Shown here one piece after another: positions 6,930 through 13,316 of a stretch of 13,316 nucleotides of DNA. The notes below the pieces were generated by a model that did not search any database, was not told the origin of the DNA, and saw only the letters and a list, made by a program, of their open reading frames with translations. The stretch comes from Pseudomonadota bacterium (GTDB lineage Bacteria > Desulfobacterota > Syntrophobacteria > Syntrophobacterales > Syntrophobacteraceae), in contig JAEZHY010000125.1 of the NCBI GenBank assembly GCA_023416335.1, positions 1 through 13,316 on the forward strand, in the 5' to 3' direction. A program made the position numbers and the translations under genes. Positions within the stretch are counted from its first letter, which is position 1. Every line of letters starts with the position of its first letter.

Positions 6930-7064
6930 TCACCACGAAACCATTTTCTCGTAGCCTGCCTGAACGAAAATTTCCCTACCTGAAAAAGCTATGAATCGGC
7001 TCACCGCTCTCGATGCCATTCTTATCTCCGATCTCAATTCTTCAAGGTCGTCAACAGTCTGCAT
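6930..7064 (-). CDS. Small 44-residue frame coupled to aroK, unrecognised
   Basis: This frame begins two bases after the aroK stop on the same strand, with AGGAG five bases before its ATG inside the aroK tail, so it is well placed for coupled translation. It reads MQTVDDLEELRSEIRMASRA... and ends MVSW. The start looks like a real helical protein beginning. In a +1 frame from about residue 15 the same DNA reads NGIESGEPIHSFFR, so that DDLEELRSEI-NGIESGEP together resembles the C-terminal helix and tail of a ParD-like antitoxin. LEELRSEI could also be the start of a chorismate mutase helix. Neither assignment is secure. A frameshifted remnant is likely. Confidence 0.35.
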   Translation of the reverse strand: MQTVDDLEELRSEIRMASRAVSRFIAFSGREIFVQAGYEKMVSW

Positions 7065-7066
7065 AT

Positions 7067-7597
7067 TCACTCCTCACTGTTCACCCTCTCCAACACCTCC
7101 TCCACAATCTCATCTATCCCCTTCCCTTCCGTATCCACTTCGAAATCCGCGCTTTCCGCATAAAGCGGTTCTCGGTCGGACAGGATTTTTCTCACCTCCT
7201 CTTTTAGAGATAGTCCGGACAGCGGAGGGCGCGTCGTACAGGATTCGGGGTCTGCCGTAATTCGGCAATGGATGGTTTCGGCCGACGCTTTGAGCCAGAT
7301 CGTGAAAAAGCGTTTCTTCAGTGTGTCCCTGTTGGCGGAATCGATGACCACCCCGCCTCCGGTCGAGACAACGATGCCCTCCTGTGAGGCTAGGGATGCA
7401 AGCAGCTCGGATTCGGCTTTTCTGAAGGACTCCCAGCCTTCCTGCCTTACCCAGCAGGAAATCTCGCGACCCGACGTCGCGATCAGGTGTTTGTCCATAT
7501 CGATGAAAAGTCGGCCGAGTCTATCGGCCAGAATTTTGCCTGCGCTGGTTTTGCCGGTTGCACGAAAACCGATAAGTGCTATATTGCGCTCTCTCAT
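7067..7597 (-). CDS. aroK: Shikimate kinase
   Basis: The enzyme phosphorylates shikimate at the 3-hydroxyl with ATP, the fifth step of the chorismate pathway to aromatic amino acids; it is cytoplasmic. The 176-residue length is normal. The P-loop is GFRATGKT (10-17), the substrate-binding aspartates are in FIDMD (Asp33, Asp35), the shikimate-contacting arginine is in FRKAE (Arg59), the glycine triplet is TGGG (79-82), the LID region carries RPPL (123-126) and the adenine-side arginine is in DREPLY (Arg142). All key residues are present, so the enzyme should work. It starts at the ATG complementary to 7595-7597 and is divergent from the acyltransferase gene with only 26 bases between the two chosen starts, so any promoters must overlap the neighbouring 5' ends. 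A tiny frame follows two bases after its stop. The symbol could equally be aroL. Confidence 0.93.
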   Translation of the reverse strand: MRERNIALIGFRATGKTSAGKILADRLGRLFIDMDKHLIATSGREISCWVRQEGWESFRKAESELLASLASQEGIVVSTGGGVVIDSANRDTLKKRFFTIWLKASAETIHCRITADPESCTTRPPLSGLSLKEEVRKILSDREPLYAESADFEVDTEGKGIDEIVEEVLERVNSEE

Positions 7598-7623
7598 TAA
7601 TCTCTCTCAAATCGGTACGAACC

Positions 7624-8316
7624 ATGGATTCAAATATACGGGAAAATCCAAAGAAGCGGCGCGGCATTGTGGAATACATGCCGTTTCTGCCCGCGGTCAT
7701 TGCATCCGCCCTGAAGCTCCTGCACGGCACATGCCGGTTTACGCTGGTCGGTGAAGAGCACCTCCAGGCAGCTAAAGACTGGGGCGGTCCCTCGATTGCC
7801 GCTTTCTGGCATTTTTCCTTTCCGACGGTTTTATACTTTTTCCGGGGACAAGGCTATCTTACCATAACCAGCCGGAGCCGTGACGGAGAATTGGCCGCAA
7901 GGCTCGTAAACAAGCTCGGATACGAGGCCTTCCGGGGTTCTCCTGGAAAAGGCGGGGCCACAGCTCTCAAGCAGCTCATAGCCGCTTTTCGGGACAGCGC
8001 GGGAGGCGGATTCGTGGCGGATGGTTCACAGGGACCTGCGCAGATAGCCCAGAAGGGTTTGATCGCCTTGGCGCTGCATTCAGGATGCCCGGTTTTCCCC
8101 GTCAGCGTAGCTGCAAATCCCTGCTGGCGATTCAGGAGCTGGGACAGGACGCTTCTGCCCAAGCCTTTTTCGAGAGTCGCAGTCGCCTTCGGGCCGCTGA
8201 TCCGGGTCGAGAAAGGGGCCACCCCCGAAAAAATCGAGAATTACCGGCTGCAACTCGAAAGGAGCCTGAACGAAGCGGTTGCTTCAGCTGAGAGGGCCGT
8301 CGCCGGGTGGGATTAG
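7624..8316 (+). CDS. Lysophospholipid acyltransferase family protein (DUF374 type)
   Basis: This is a predicted membrane-associated acyltransferase of the LPLAT superfamily, DUF374 branch, likely to transfer a fatty acyl chain to a lysolipid or lipid A-like acceptor. With the ATG at 7624 it has 230 residues. A hydrophobic N-terminal segment (about 19-33) probably sits in the membrane. The family marks are VGEEHL (42-47), FWH (61-63, His63 as catalytic base), SRSRDGE, RGSPGKGG (104-111), VADGSQGP (131-138, the glycerophosphate-site loop) and the late LLPKPFSRV (177-185). The full HxxxxD box of classical PlsC is not present; DUF374 proteins characteristically keep the His without it. Ribosome binding sites are weak at both 7624 and an alternative in-frame ATG at 7678, which would drop the first 18 residues. 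It is divergent from aroK and followed by a dead insertion sequence. Acceptor and acyl length are unknown. Confidence 0.85.
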   Translation: MDSNIRENPKKRRGIVEYMPFLPAVIASALKLLHGTCRFTLVGEEHLQAAKDWGGPSIAAFWHFSFPTVLYFFRGQGYLTITSRSRDGELAARLVNKLGYEAFRGSPGKGGATALKQLIAAFRDSAGGGFVADGSQGPAQIAQKGLIALALHSGCPVFPVSVAANPCWRFRSWDRTLLPKPFSRVAVAFGPLIRVEKGATPEKIENYRLQLERSLNEAVASAERAVAGWD

Positions 8317-8413
8317 AACCCATTGGATAGTTTTTGTGGAGTTTGCCTCGCGCTGGACATCGTGCTTCAAATTGTGTTGGTGAATATGGGAAACCAGTGA
8401 AAAAGAGAAGCCC

Positions 8414-9698
8414 ATGTCTGAGCACAAGAAGAGTTACGAGGAACGCCTTGCAAGCAATCCGGCACTGCTGGAGCGGTTGGACGCAATACTTGATATTGCG
8501 GAGAATGTGTATGGAAGGTTTGGGACCGCTGATGAAGCCGAGGAGGCGGCAATCGAGGAGTTGCAGCAAATGGGGAGGTAATTGCTCCGCAACTGGGCGA
8601 AAAATCGAGAAAAGCAGAAATCCCGGAAGTGGAAGAACGTTTGAAGGTTAGGGAACGGTAAGAAAACTCCACTGGCAGACGGTGTTCTGGAAAATAGAAA
8701 TCTTGGAACATACTTTCCTTGATGGAACCCCGTCGTTGTGCCCTTTTTCCAGTTCAGCACGGGTCCAATGCCGAAGCTAATCTTGGCCGCTGCGACGTAG
8801 AGTGGAATTCTCGACTTCGGAGCTGGTGTGCCATCCGCACGGGTTCCGGAAAAGCTCAAGGAGCACTATGGAATAAGCATCCCTACAAACATGGTGCGTC
8901 AAATCACAGAAGATCACGGCTCCAAGACGGCCGGAAACGAAAAAATTCTCGGTGAGATTCCGGAGGAGCATGGCAAGGAGTGTGTTATCGGGCAGATTGA
9001 CGGCAGCATGGTCCCCATTATCGAGATTGCCGAAGCGGCCGAGCATGATCAGAGCTTGGATCGACGAAAGTATCGGGAGCTTTGCTGGAAAGCAAGTGTG
9101 GCTGGCGCTTGCCTACCCCAAATGGTCCATGAGCCCTTTCTATAGAACTACCTTTGGAGGGCCGGATGAGAAGCCGGAGATTTACTCATGCACTGTACTG
9201 TCCGAGCCGGTCTGGGCGAGAGCAGTCGCGTCATTGTGTTGGAGACGGCCTCCCTGGATGGCCGACCAAGCCTCAAGAGTTTTTTCGCATCAGGCCGACT
9301 GTCTGCTCGATTTCCATCATGTTTGCGAGTATCTCTCACCTGCAGCGGCCATCTTAGCCCGATGAACAAGGCTGAGTGGTTTAATGAGCAGAGAAAGAAT
9401 CTGAAAGACGGACATATTTCAATTGTGCTGGATGAACTCCGGCAGCATAAAACGGGACTCCGGCGAAGAGTCAACCGGTGAGAAAATTTACGATTACCTG
9501 AGCAAACGGAAAACTCAACCGGATTGCAAGAATGCCTTGGAGGTGGGTCTGCCCATCGGTATATCATTCAAGATCGCCTCAAGCTGCCAGGAGCCTGGTG
9601 GAAAAGCAAAACGCCCGATCCATGCTTCCCCTAGAGTGTGCAGGGCGAACGGAGATTGGGATAGTTATTGGGCATCCCGAAAAAAACATGCTGCCTGA
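8414..9698 (+). pseudogene. ISKra4-family transposase, multiply frameshifted
   Basis: Pieces of one DDE transposase can be followed in order but in changing frames. They are: MSEHKKSYEERLASNPALL (8414-8581, ending at TAA); KLHWQTVFWKIEILEHTFLD (from about 8661, stop TAA 8778-8780); FGAGVPSARVPEKLKEHYGI through IGQIDGSMVP (8804-9091); WLALAYPKWSMSPFYRTTFG after an extra G at 9092; HCTVRAGLGESSRV (9188-9235); HCVGDGLP in the third frame; MADQASRVFSHQADCLLDF (to about 9362, stop 9363-9365); NKAEWFNEQRKNLKDGH (9366-9460); IYDYLSKRKTQPD and GLPIG (9461-9553); HRYIIQDRLKLPGAWWKS (9554-9607); and finally ANGDWDSYWASRKKHAA to TGA 9696-9698. The conserved segment between GLPIG and HRYII, normally GSGEIESA, has been deleted. 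The gene cannot make a working transposase. Confidence 0.88.
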
Positions 9699-9723
9699 TT
9701 TCCAATCACTTTTGATTGCACCC
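8414..9723 (+). mobile_element. Remnant of an ISKra4-family insertion sequence
   Basis: The body is a broken ISKra4-type transposase (8414-9698). The likely right end is the palindromic stretch CAATCACTTTTGATTG (9703-9718) followed by CACCC, the kind of GGGTG-ended terminus expected of this family when read inward. No matching left terminal repeat could be found between the acyltransferase stop (8316) and 8414, so the left end has probably eroded or been deleted. Confidence 0.65.
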
Positions 9724-10112
9724 AGTTAAAACTGTTCAGATTATTTAGCTTCCTAGGACTGAGGTAAAACTAGAAAGTCGAAGAGTAGCAGCGCGCAATG
9801 GGTTTGCTGAAGGGAGCCCAAAAGAAACACGGTCTTTCTGTAGCCCCCCGAAGAAGGCTTGATGAGAAGTGCTGCAAATTGCACCAAGGCCGAAAGAGTG
9901 GGAGAACAAAGAATATGGACGATATTCAACTTCAAGCGCCACAACCATCGAATGACCAAGCGCAGTGATCCACAAGGATAATGCTCCGGAAACAATAAAA
10001 CAAAATCGAGAAAAGGCATGAACACCGAACCCAAAATGATTATAGTGCATAGACTCTCTCGTTCTTCCAGGGTCTTTCACAAAATCTACCAAAAGTCAAT
10101 GCAGGAACCAGT
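9724..10112. other. 389-base stretch between the IS remnant and the beta-helix gene
   Basis: I see no convincing gene. Two overlapping minus-strand frames (about 9745-10092 and 9753-10034) are hydrophobic in places and could be the worn remains of a membrane protein, but neither has a start signal or a motif I can name. The plus strand ends with the ribosome binding site of the next gene. No clear promoter pair was found for that gene. Confidence 0.4.
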
Positions 10113-12062
10113 ATGAACAGAATCGACATTCGGTATTTGTTGGCGTTCATTTTGCTAACCGGCTCGGTGTTTGCTACCCATAGGCCTGTAATCCCGGCCG
10201 TAGATACTGTGGCCAAGGCAGAACTCGCAACAGCAACGACTGATCCAATCGATTACATTGGCAACTATAACAGTCTGAATGCAGCCTTGACTGCCATCGG
10301 TTCGAGCGCCAAGACTTTAGTAATCAACAAGGCCACCGTGATAAATCAAAGCGCGGTAGTCCCGGCTACCCTCGCCATCAAAATCGAAAAAAGTGGGTCA
10401 ATAGGATTGGCCGGTCAAACCCTCACTATCAACGGCACCTTCTCTGCCGGAATCCATCAGGTCTTCTCCGGATCCGGCACGGTGGTCTTCGGCAAAGGGT
10501 CAACCTCAGAGATAATTCCTCAGTGGTGGGCAGAGAACACAACCCCGGGGACGACCGATATGACGAGGGCTTTTCGTACCGCCTTTGTGGCTGGTTATGT
10601 GAACAACGGAGGGCCCGGAATTCCGGTTCGAATTCCATCCGGGACCTATCTGATTACCGATTACATCACGACCGGCTCATGCCAGACGGTAAGATTCGAC
10701 CCGCACGTTACTATTAACGCCGCATTGCCGAATGAAAAGACCAGTTTGTTCAATGTGGCTAACCAGACTGATGTGGAATTCGTTGGTGATTTCACCATCC
10801 TAAACGGCAACCGGGCCGCGGCGAGTCCGGAAGTTGAAGGCAATAGCGCTGCATTCTATCTTTACGGAAGCGACAACGTCTCAATTGAGAATATGACTAT
10901 CAATGACTTTGCCACAGACGGAATCACTCTTGAAGGTGACGATACGCTTTCAGGGCCTTGCCGGAATGTTACGATAAGAAACGTTGTCTGCAACAATAAC
11001 CGCAGAAACGGTTTGAGCATAGTAAGCGCCATAGGATGCACAGTAATCGGCGGGGAGTTCAAGAACAGCAATGGAGCACCTCACGGCCCTTGGGCTGGGA
11101 TTGATATTGAACCCGATGCCGACTGCTACATTGAGAATGTGAATTTGAACGGCGTCCATACGAAGGGCAATGTTGGAAAAGGCATACTCATTGTCCCGGC
11201 GGGGCTGTCAGCACCCGGAGCGGGAAGTTCAATTTCTGTCACGATTCTCGACGGGAAGTCCGTCAACGATGGCGGGTTCGGCACCAATTTGGGCGGATTG
11301 GTTTTCGCCAACGGCGGGGCTCTAACAAGCGAGATCCACGGTAATATCAAGGTGGACGGCTTCATAATCGATTCGCCGACAGGAGCGGGCGTCAAGTGGT
11401 GGAACTGGGATGCAACTTATAGCCCACTGACTATCCTTAATGGCGTGCAGGTATTCGACCCGGATTACTCTGCCGCCGCCGTTTCGAACGCAGATAAGGC
11501 CGGCTTCCTGATTAATGCCGATTCTGCTCAGGGGATTACTTCATTGGGGAACATCATACTCAAGAATTGCCTTGCAGAAGACCGTAGGGGCACTCCAAGA
11601 ATGTCTTGGGGATGTCTGATAGCAGGCAGTGCCGGTAAGACTGTAAATGACGTACTCATTGAAAACTTCCGGACGATTAGCCAGACAGCCGCCGAAAGCG
11701 ACGTCTTTACCACGGTCAATGCAACGTCCGTTCTCAATAACGTAGAGGTAAGAGATGATGGAATGTTTCCGCTTTCACTCGGTGCGGGAACTTGGGACAT
11801 CTCAGGTTACGGTGGGAAGCAGATATTCAATACGGGGAGCAGCCAGTATAATCTTCCTCGTGCCGCTTATTGCAAGGGCCTATCATACACCATTCACAAT
11901 AAGTTCAAGGGTGCCATGTTTCTGCGCCCGTTAACCGGGGACACAATATTAAACAACGGCATGGCTGTAAACGGAGACATGTATTTGTACACCTACGGGG
12001 ACTACATCCGTGTACAGTCGGATGGAACCAACTGGCTGGTGACAGAAATTATCCGAAAATAA
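10113..12062 (+). CDS. Exported parallel beta-helix protein, pectate-lyase superfamily, tailspike-like C-terminus
   Basis: The 649-residue protein probably binds or cleaves polysaccharide outside the cytoplasm. A signal peptide is visible: MNRIDIR, a hydrophobic core YLLAFILLTGSVFA, with cleavage expected after Ala21. Residues about 50-137 form a repeat-poor entry domain rich in Ser/Thr/Gly that ends in EIIPQWW, a lead-in common before pectate_lyase_3-type helices. The helix entry is GTTDMTRAFRTAF (146-158) followed by RIPSGTYLI (173-181). Residues about 180-560 carry the right-handed helix coils with strands such as NVSIENMTIND, NVTIRNVVC and NGLSIVSAIGCTVIGGEF. The last 90 residues (GYGGKQIF... 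to SDGTNWLVTEIIRK) resemble the caps of phage tailspike and fibre proteins. AGGA (10103-10106) lies six bases before the ATG. It has no same-strand partner here. It lies next to IS debris, so lateral gain is plausible. Catalytic residues cannot be assigned by eye. Confidence 0.85.
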   Translation: MNRIDIRYLLAFILLTGSVFATHRPVIPAVDTVAKAELATATTDPIDYIGNYNSLNAALTAIGSSAKTLVINKATVINQSAVVPATLAIKIEKSGSIGLAGQTLTINGTFSAGIHQVFSGSGTVVFGKGSTSEIIPQWWAENTTPGTTDMTRAFRTAFVAGYVNNGGPGIPVRIPSGTYLITDYITTGSCQTVRFDPHVTINAALPNEKTSLFNVANQTDVEFVGDFTILNGNRAAASPEVEGNSAAFYLYGSDNVSIENMTINDFATDGITLEGDDTLSGPCRNVTIRNVVCNNNRRNGLSIVSAIGCTVIGGEFKNSNGAPHGPWAGIDIEPDADCYIENVNLNGVHTKGNVGKGILIVPAGLSAPGAGSSISVTILDGKSVNDGGFGTNLGGLVFANGGALTSEIHGNIKVDGFIIDSPTGAGVKWWNWDATYSPLTILNGVQVFDPDYSAAAVSNADKAGFLINADSAQGITSLGNIILKNCLAEDRRGTPRMSWGCLIAGSAGKTVNDVLIENFRTISQTAAESDVFTTVNATSVLNNVEVRDDGMFPLSLGAGTWDISGYGGKQIFNTGSSQYNLPRAAYCKGLSYTIHNKFKGAMFLRPLTGDTILNNGMAVNGDMYLYTYGDYIRVQSDGTNWLVTEIIRK

Positions 12063-12131
12063 GGGACCGGGCACCGAAGAAGTCAACGCAGGGCTCAGGA
12101 GCCCGCAAATCTGATGTTTAAAGAAAGACGG

Positions 12132-12157
12132 GTTGGGCATGAAAGGCCATGCCCAAC
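12132..12157. terminator. Hairpin between convergent genes
   Basis: GTTGGGCATG (12132-12141) pairs perfectly with CATGCCCAAC (12148-12157) around AAAGGC, 70 bases after the beta-helix gene. The ten-base stem and the convergent gene arrangement suit a bidirectional transcription end, but no T-run follows on either strand. Confidence 0.5.
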
Positions 12158-12195
12158 TCACAATCCCATCTTCATCCATTGATAACTCTTGTCGA

Positions 12196-12341
12196 GGTTA
12201 CCCCCAGAGCATTCAGAAGTTATACCTCCGGCAAAGCCAGATGCTTGTAAAACCGTTGACCGCTCAAAATAATTGTAAATCATCACTCCAGCAAAAGTCA
12301 AACTCTGTGAGTCTCCCCGCCAGCAAAGCCGGGGGGTTACC
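12196..12341. repeat. Repeat-like segment with GGTTACC at both ends and two GGC-AAA-GCC hairpins
   Basis: GGTTACC occurs at 12196-12202 and again at 12335-12341. Inside, the left border begins CCCAGAGC and the right border ends GCCGGGG, roughly inverted. Two similar hairpin cores lie within: CTCCGGCAAAGCCAG near 12227-12241 and CCGCCAGCAAAGCCGGGG near 12317-12334. This could be a tiny miniature element of about 132 bases between seven-base direct repeats, or a cluster of intergenic repeats. Minus-strand frames across it have no recognisable product. Confidence 0.3.
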
Positions 12342-12424
12342 ATGATTAATTAGAACGTGAAGCAGGGATTAAACCCAATTCAGTACATGTCATAAATCTG
12401 AGACAGACAATCAAAATACCACAC

Positions 12425-12742
12425 TTATTTATTCACGAAAAACATAGAGTTTATTGTTGAATAAGCTACAGTCGAAGGAAGGCCAACCTGGACCTGCTTT
12501 CCATTGGCAACCGCTAACATGGCCGTTGCAAGCATCTCTTTTGCTCTTGCCGTGTTTGCAACGAACCATCTTTGACTAAAACTGCCGGCAGTATCGGTGA
12601 GGGCAACATAGACCTGATCAGCAGCCGGACCAGGCCCGCACATTGTGACAGTGCAGTAATAGAAGGTATCCGCTGCAAAACAAGCGTTCGAGGATACTGC
12701 AGCAACACAAACAAAGGCCAGCACGAACAGTAATTTTTTCAT
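12425..12742 (-). CDS. Small exported protein, function unknown
   Basis: This 105-residue protein has a clear signal peptide: MKK, a hydrophobic core LLFVLAFVCVAAV, and likely cleavage after Ala23 (ACFA/AD). The mature part of about 82 residues holds two cysteines (Cys30, Cys35) that could form a disulfide after export. It reads as strands around one helix: YYCTVTMCGPG, QVYVALTD, SQRWFVAN, the helix ARAKEMLATAMLAVANGK (66-82), then VQVGL and a final TINSMFFVN strand. I recall similar short exported proteins in deltaproteobacteria with the same TARAKEMLATA-GK-V pattern. The strand-helix-strand order also loosely recalls the OB-fold of subtilase-cytotoxin B-like subunits, but that is only an impression. 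GGAGG (complement of 12751-12755) sits eight bases before the ATG, an excellent start. The gene is single and convergent with the beta-helix gene. Confidence 0.8.
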   Translation of the reverse strand: MKKLLFVLAFVCVAAVSSNACFAADTFYYCTVTMCGPGPAADQVYVALTDTAGSFSQRWFVANTARAKEMLATAMLAVANGKQVQVGLPSTVAYSTINSMFFVNK

Positions 12743-13256
12743 TACATTTTCCTCCGTTTTTTCTAGTCCATTATTTAGTCAACGTTTCGCAGGGCCAGGC
12801 AGCCATTTCATCCCCCCTCCGCTGCCCCTTTCAATTTGATGGCCACTCTACATTAGAGCGCCTATTCTGGCTTAGTAATCGGTTGTTTTATTACTGAGCA
12901 ACAGCAATATTATTGCGGTAAAATGTTGTTCAGACTGCCCCCGATTTGCATCACAGGGAGCAAATCTAGTCCCGGGGCGAAGGTCACATTTTGGTATATT
13001 GTACCCGGCCCAAGGATTAGTATTAAGATAGCTGTTCAGACTCAGTGAACACAATTGGACCTTGGTCCAACATGTAGCGGAGGTAAAGATCGCCCATTTG
13101 AAGAGCTTTGATCGTAACTAATCACAGGGCACTTACACGTTTTTAAATAATTCCCTTGAATCTTGGCCGAAAATTGCACTTCATGCTGAGCACGGCCGAG
13201 TTTTTCTGGTATGGGAAGGTGGAAAGCTGTGAACAAGGAGCGAGGACCTGCAGCCG
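12743..13256. other. About 500 bases without a convincing gene at the right edge
   Basis: The first 15 bases carry the ribosome binding site of the small exported gene. Beyond that the sequence is AT-richer, with many stops in all frames. The 10-mer TGTTCAGACT occurs twice (12927-12936 and 13033-13042). There are short palindromes at 12905-12915 (CAATATTATTG) and 13055-13070. No gene, tRNA or recognisable repeat family was found. Confidence 0.4.
13055..13070. promoter_or_regulatory. Operator-like inverted repeat
   Basis: TTGGACC (13055-13061) and GGTCCAA (13064-13070) form a 7-2-7 inverted repeat of the size bound by dimeric repressors. No repressor gene or clear promoter is adjacent, so its role is open. 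Confidence 0.3.
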
Positions 13257-13316
13257 ATGCCTTCCGAGATGCCGAAAATCAATGCCGCCGCAAACCCTGC
13301 TTTAACTCACGAGGAA
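13257..13316 (+). CDS. Possible start of a gene that leaves the window
   Basis: From ATG 13257 the frame stays open to the window end, reading MPSEMPKINAAANPALTHEE. GAGG about ten bases before and AAGGAG further upstream could serve as ribosome binding sites. The alternative ATG at 13269 gives MPKINAAANPALTHEE. Twenty codons are too few to identify a product, and a second frame from ATG 13211 is also open to the end, so the choice is uncertain. Confidence 0.25.
   Translation, partial: MPSEMPKINAAANPALTHEE

Noticed and set aside
9745..10092. Minus-strand frames of 115 and 93 codons that could be the remains of a polysaccharide flippase or similar membrane protein
   Set aside because: The two frames overlap, neither has a start signal, and the resemblance was too faint to name a family. 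Described only as an unassigned gap.
12158..12343. A 61-codon minus-strand frame in the repeat-like gap
   Set aside because: It runs through the hairpins and repeats and has no recognisable product or good start.
12676..12742. A lipoprotein signal in the small exported protein (cysteine at residue 21)
   Set aside because: The residues before the cysteine (SSNAC) do not fit a lipobox, while signal peptidase I cleavage after Ala23 is plausible.
1..13316. CRISPR array, tRNA or rRNA genes, riboswitches
   Set aside because: No regularly spaced repeats, no cloverleaf with the usual T-loop sequence and no conserved rRNA or known riboswitch cores were seen on either strand. This was by eye only, and a covariance-model scan would be decisive.

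Overview
The window reads as bacterial chromosome from a deltaproteobacterium (Desulfobacterota, most like the Syntrophobacter/Desulfomonile kind of sulfate-reducing or syntrophic lineages). The reasons are the order cysteine desulfurase - short-type N-acetylglutamate synthase - secA - argJ, the style of the proteins, and the REP-like hairpins of the CCCGGC...GCCGGG type. This placement comes from remembered gene-order and family patterns, not from a database search.

Layout. (1) Positions 1-5791 are conserved housekeeping genes, all on the + strand: the 3' part of a class V aminotransferase/cysteine desulfurase, a GNAT N-acetylglutamate synthase, a 430-base gap with REP-like hairpins and a plausible secA promoter and leader, secA, and argJ. 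The argJ start lies inside the last 59 bases of secA. The first and last steps of the acetylated arginine pathway therefore flank the protein-export motor. (2) Positions 5792-7064 are accessory and eroding: a 350-base gap, a HigB-like toxin with a shortened front part, a HigA antitoxin whose original N-terminus has been frameshifted away, strong hairpins, and two tiny minus-strand reading frames behind aroK. (3) Positions 7067-8316 hold a divergent pair: shikimate kinase on the minus strand and a DUF374-type lysophospholipid acyltransferase on the plus strand. (4) Positions 8414-9723 are a wrecked ISKra4-family insertion sequence with many frameshifts and an internal deletion. (5) Positions 10113-12742 hold two exported proteins: a large parallel beta-helix (pectate-lyase-superfamily) protein with a tailspike-like C-terminus, and a convergent small exported protein of a family I do not firmly recognise. 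They are separated by a hairpin and a repeat-like 140-base stretch. (6) The right edge, 12743-13316, is about 500 bases without a convincing gene, then a possible gene start that runs off the window.

How the genes relate. The N-acetyltransferase makes N-acetylglutamate, and ArgJ recycles or makes the same acetyl group at the ornithine step. SecA drives export through SecYEG, the route the two signal-peptide proteins at the right would use. AroK feeds aromatic amino acid synthesis and the acyltransferase acts on lipid. The right half looks like an accessory zone assembled around insertion-sequence debris. I found no tRNA, rRNA or CRISPR array, and no complete new multi-gene system. The best candidates for something undescribed are the secA leader (promoter, 12-codon reading frame, terminator-like hairpin), the small exported protein and the beta-helix protein.
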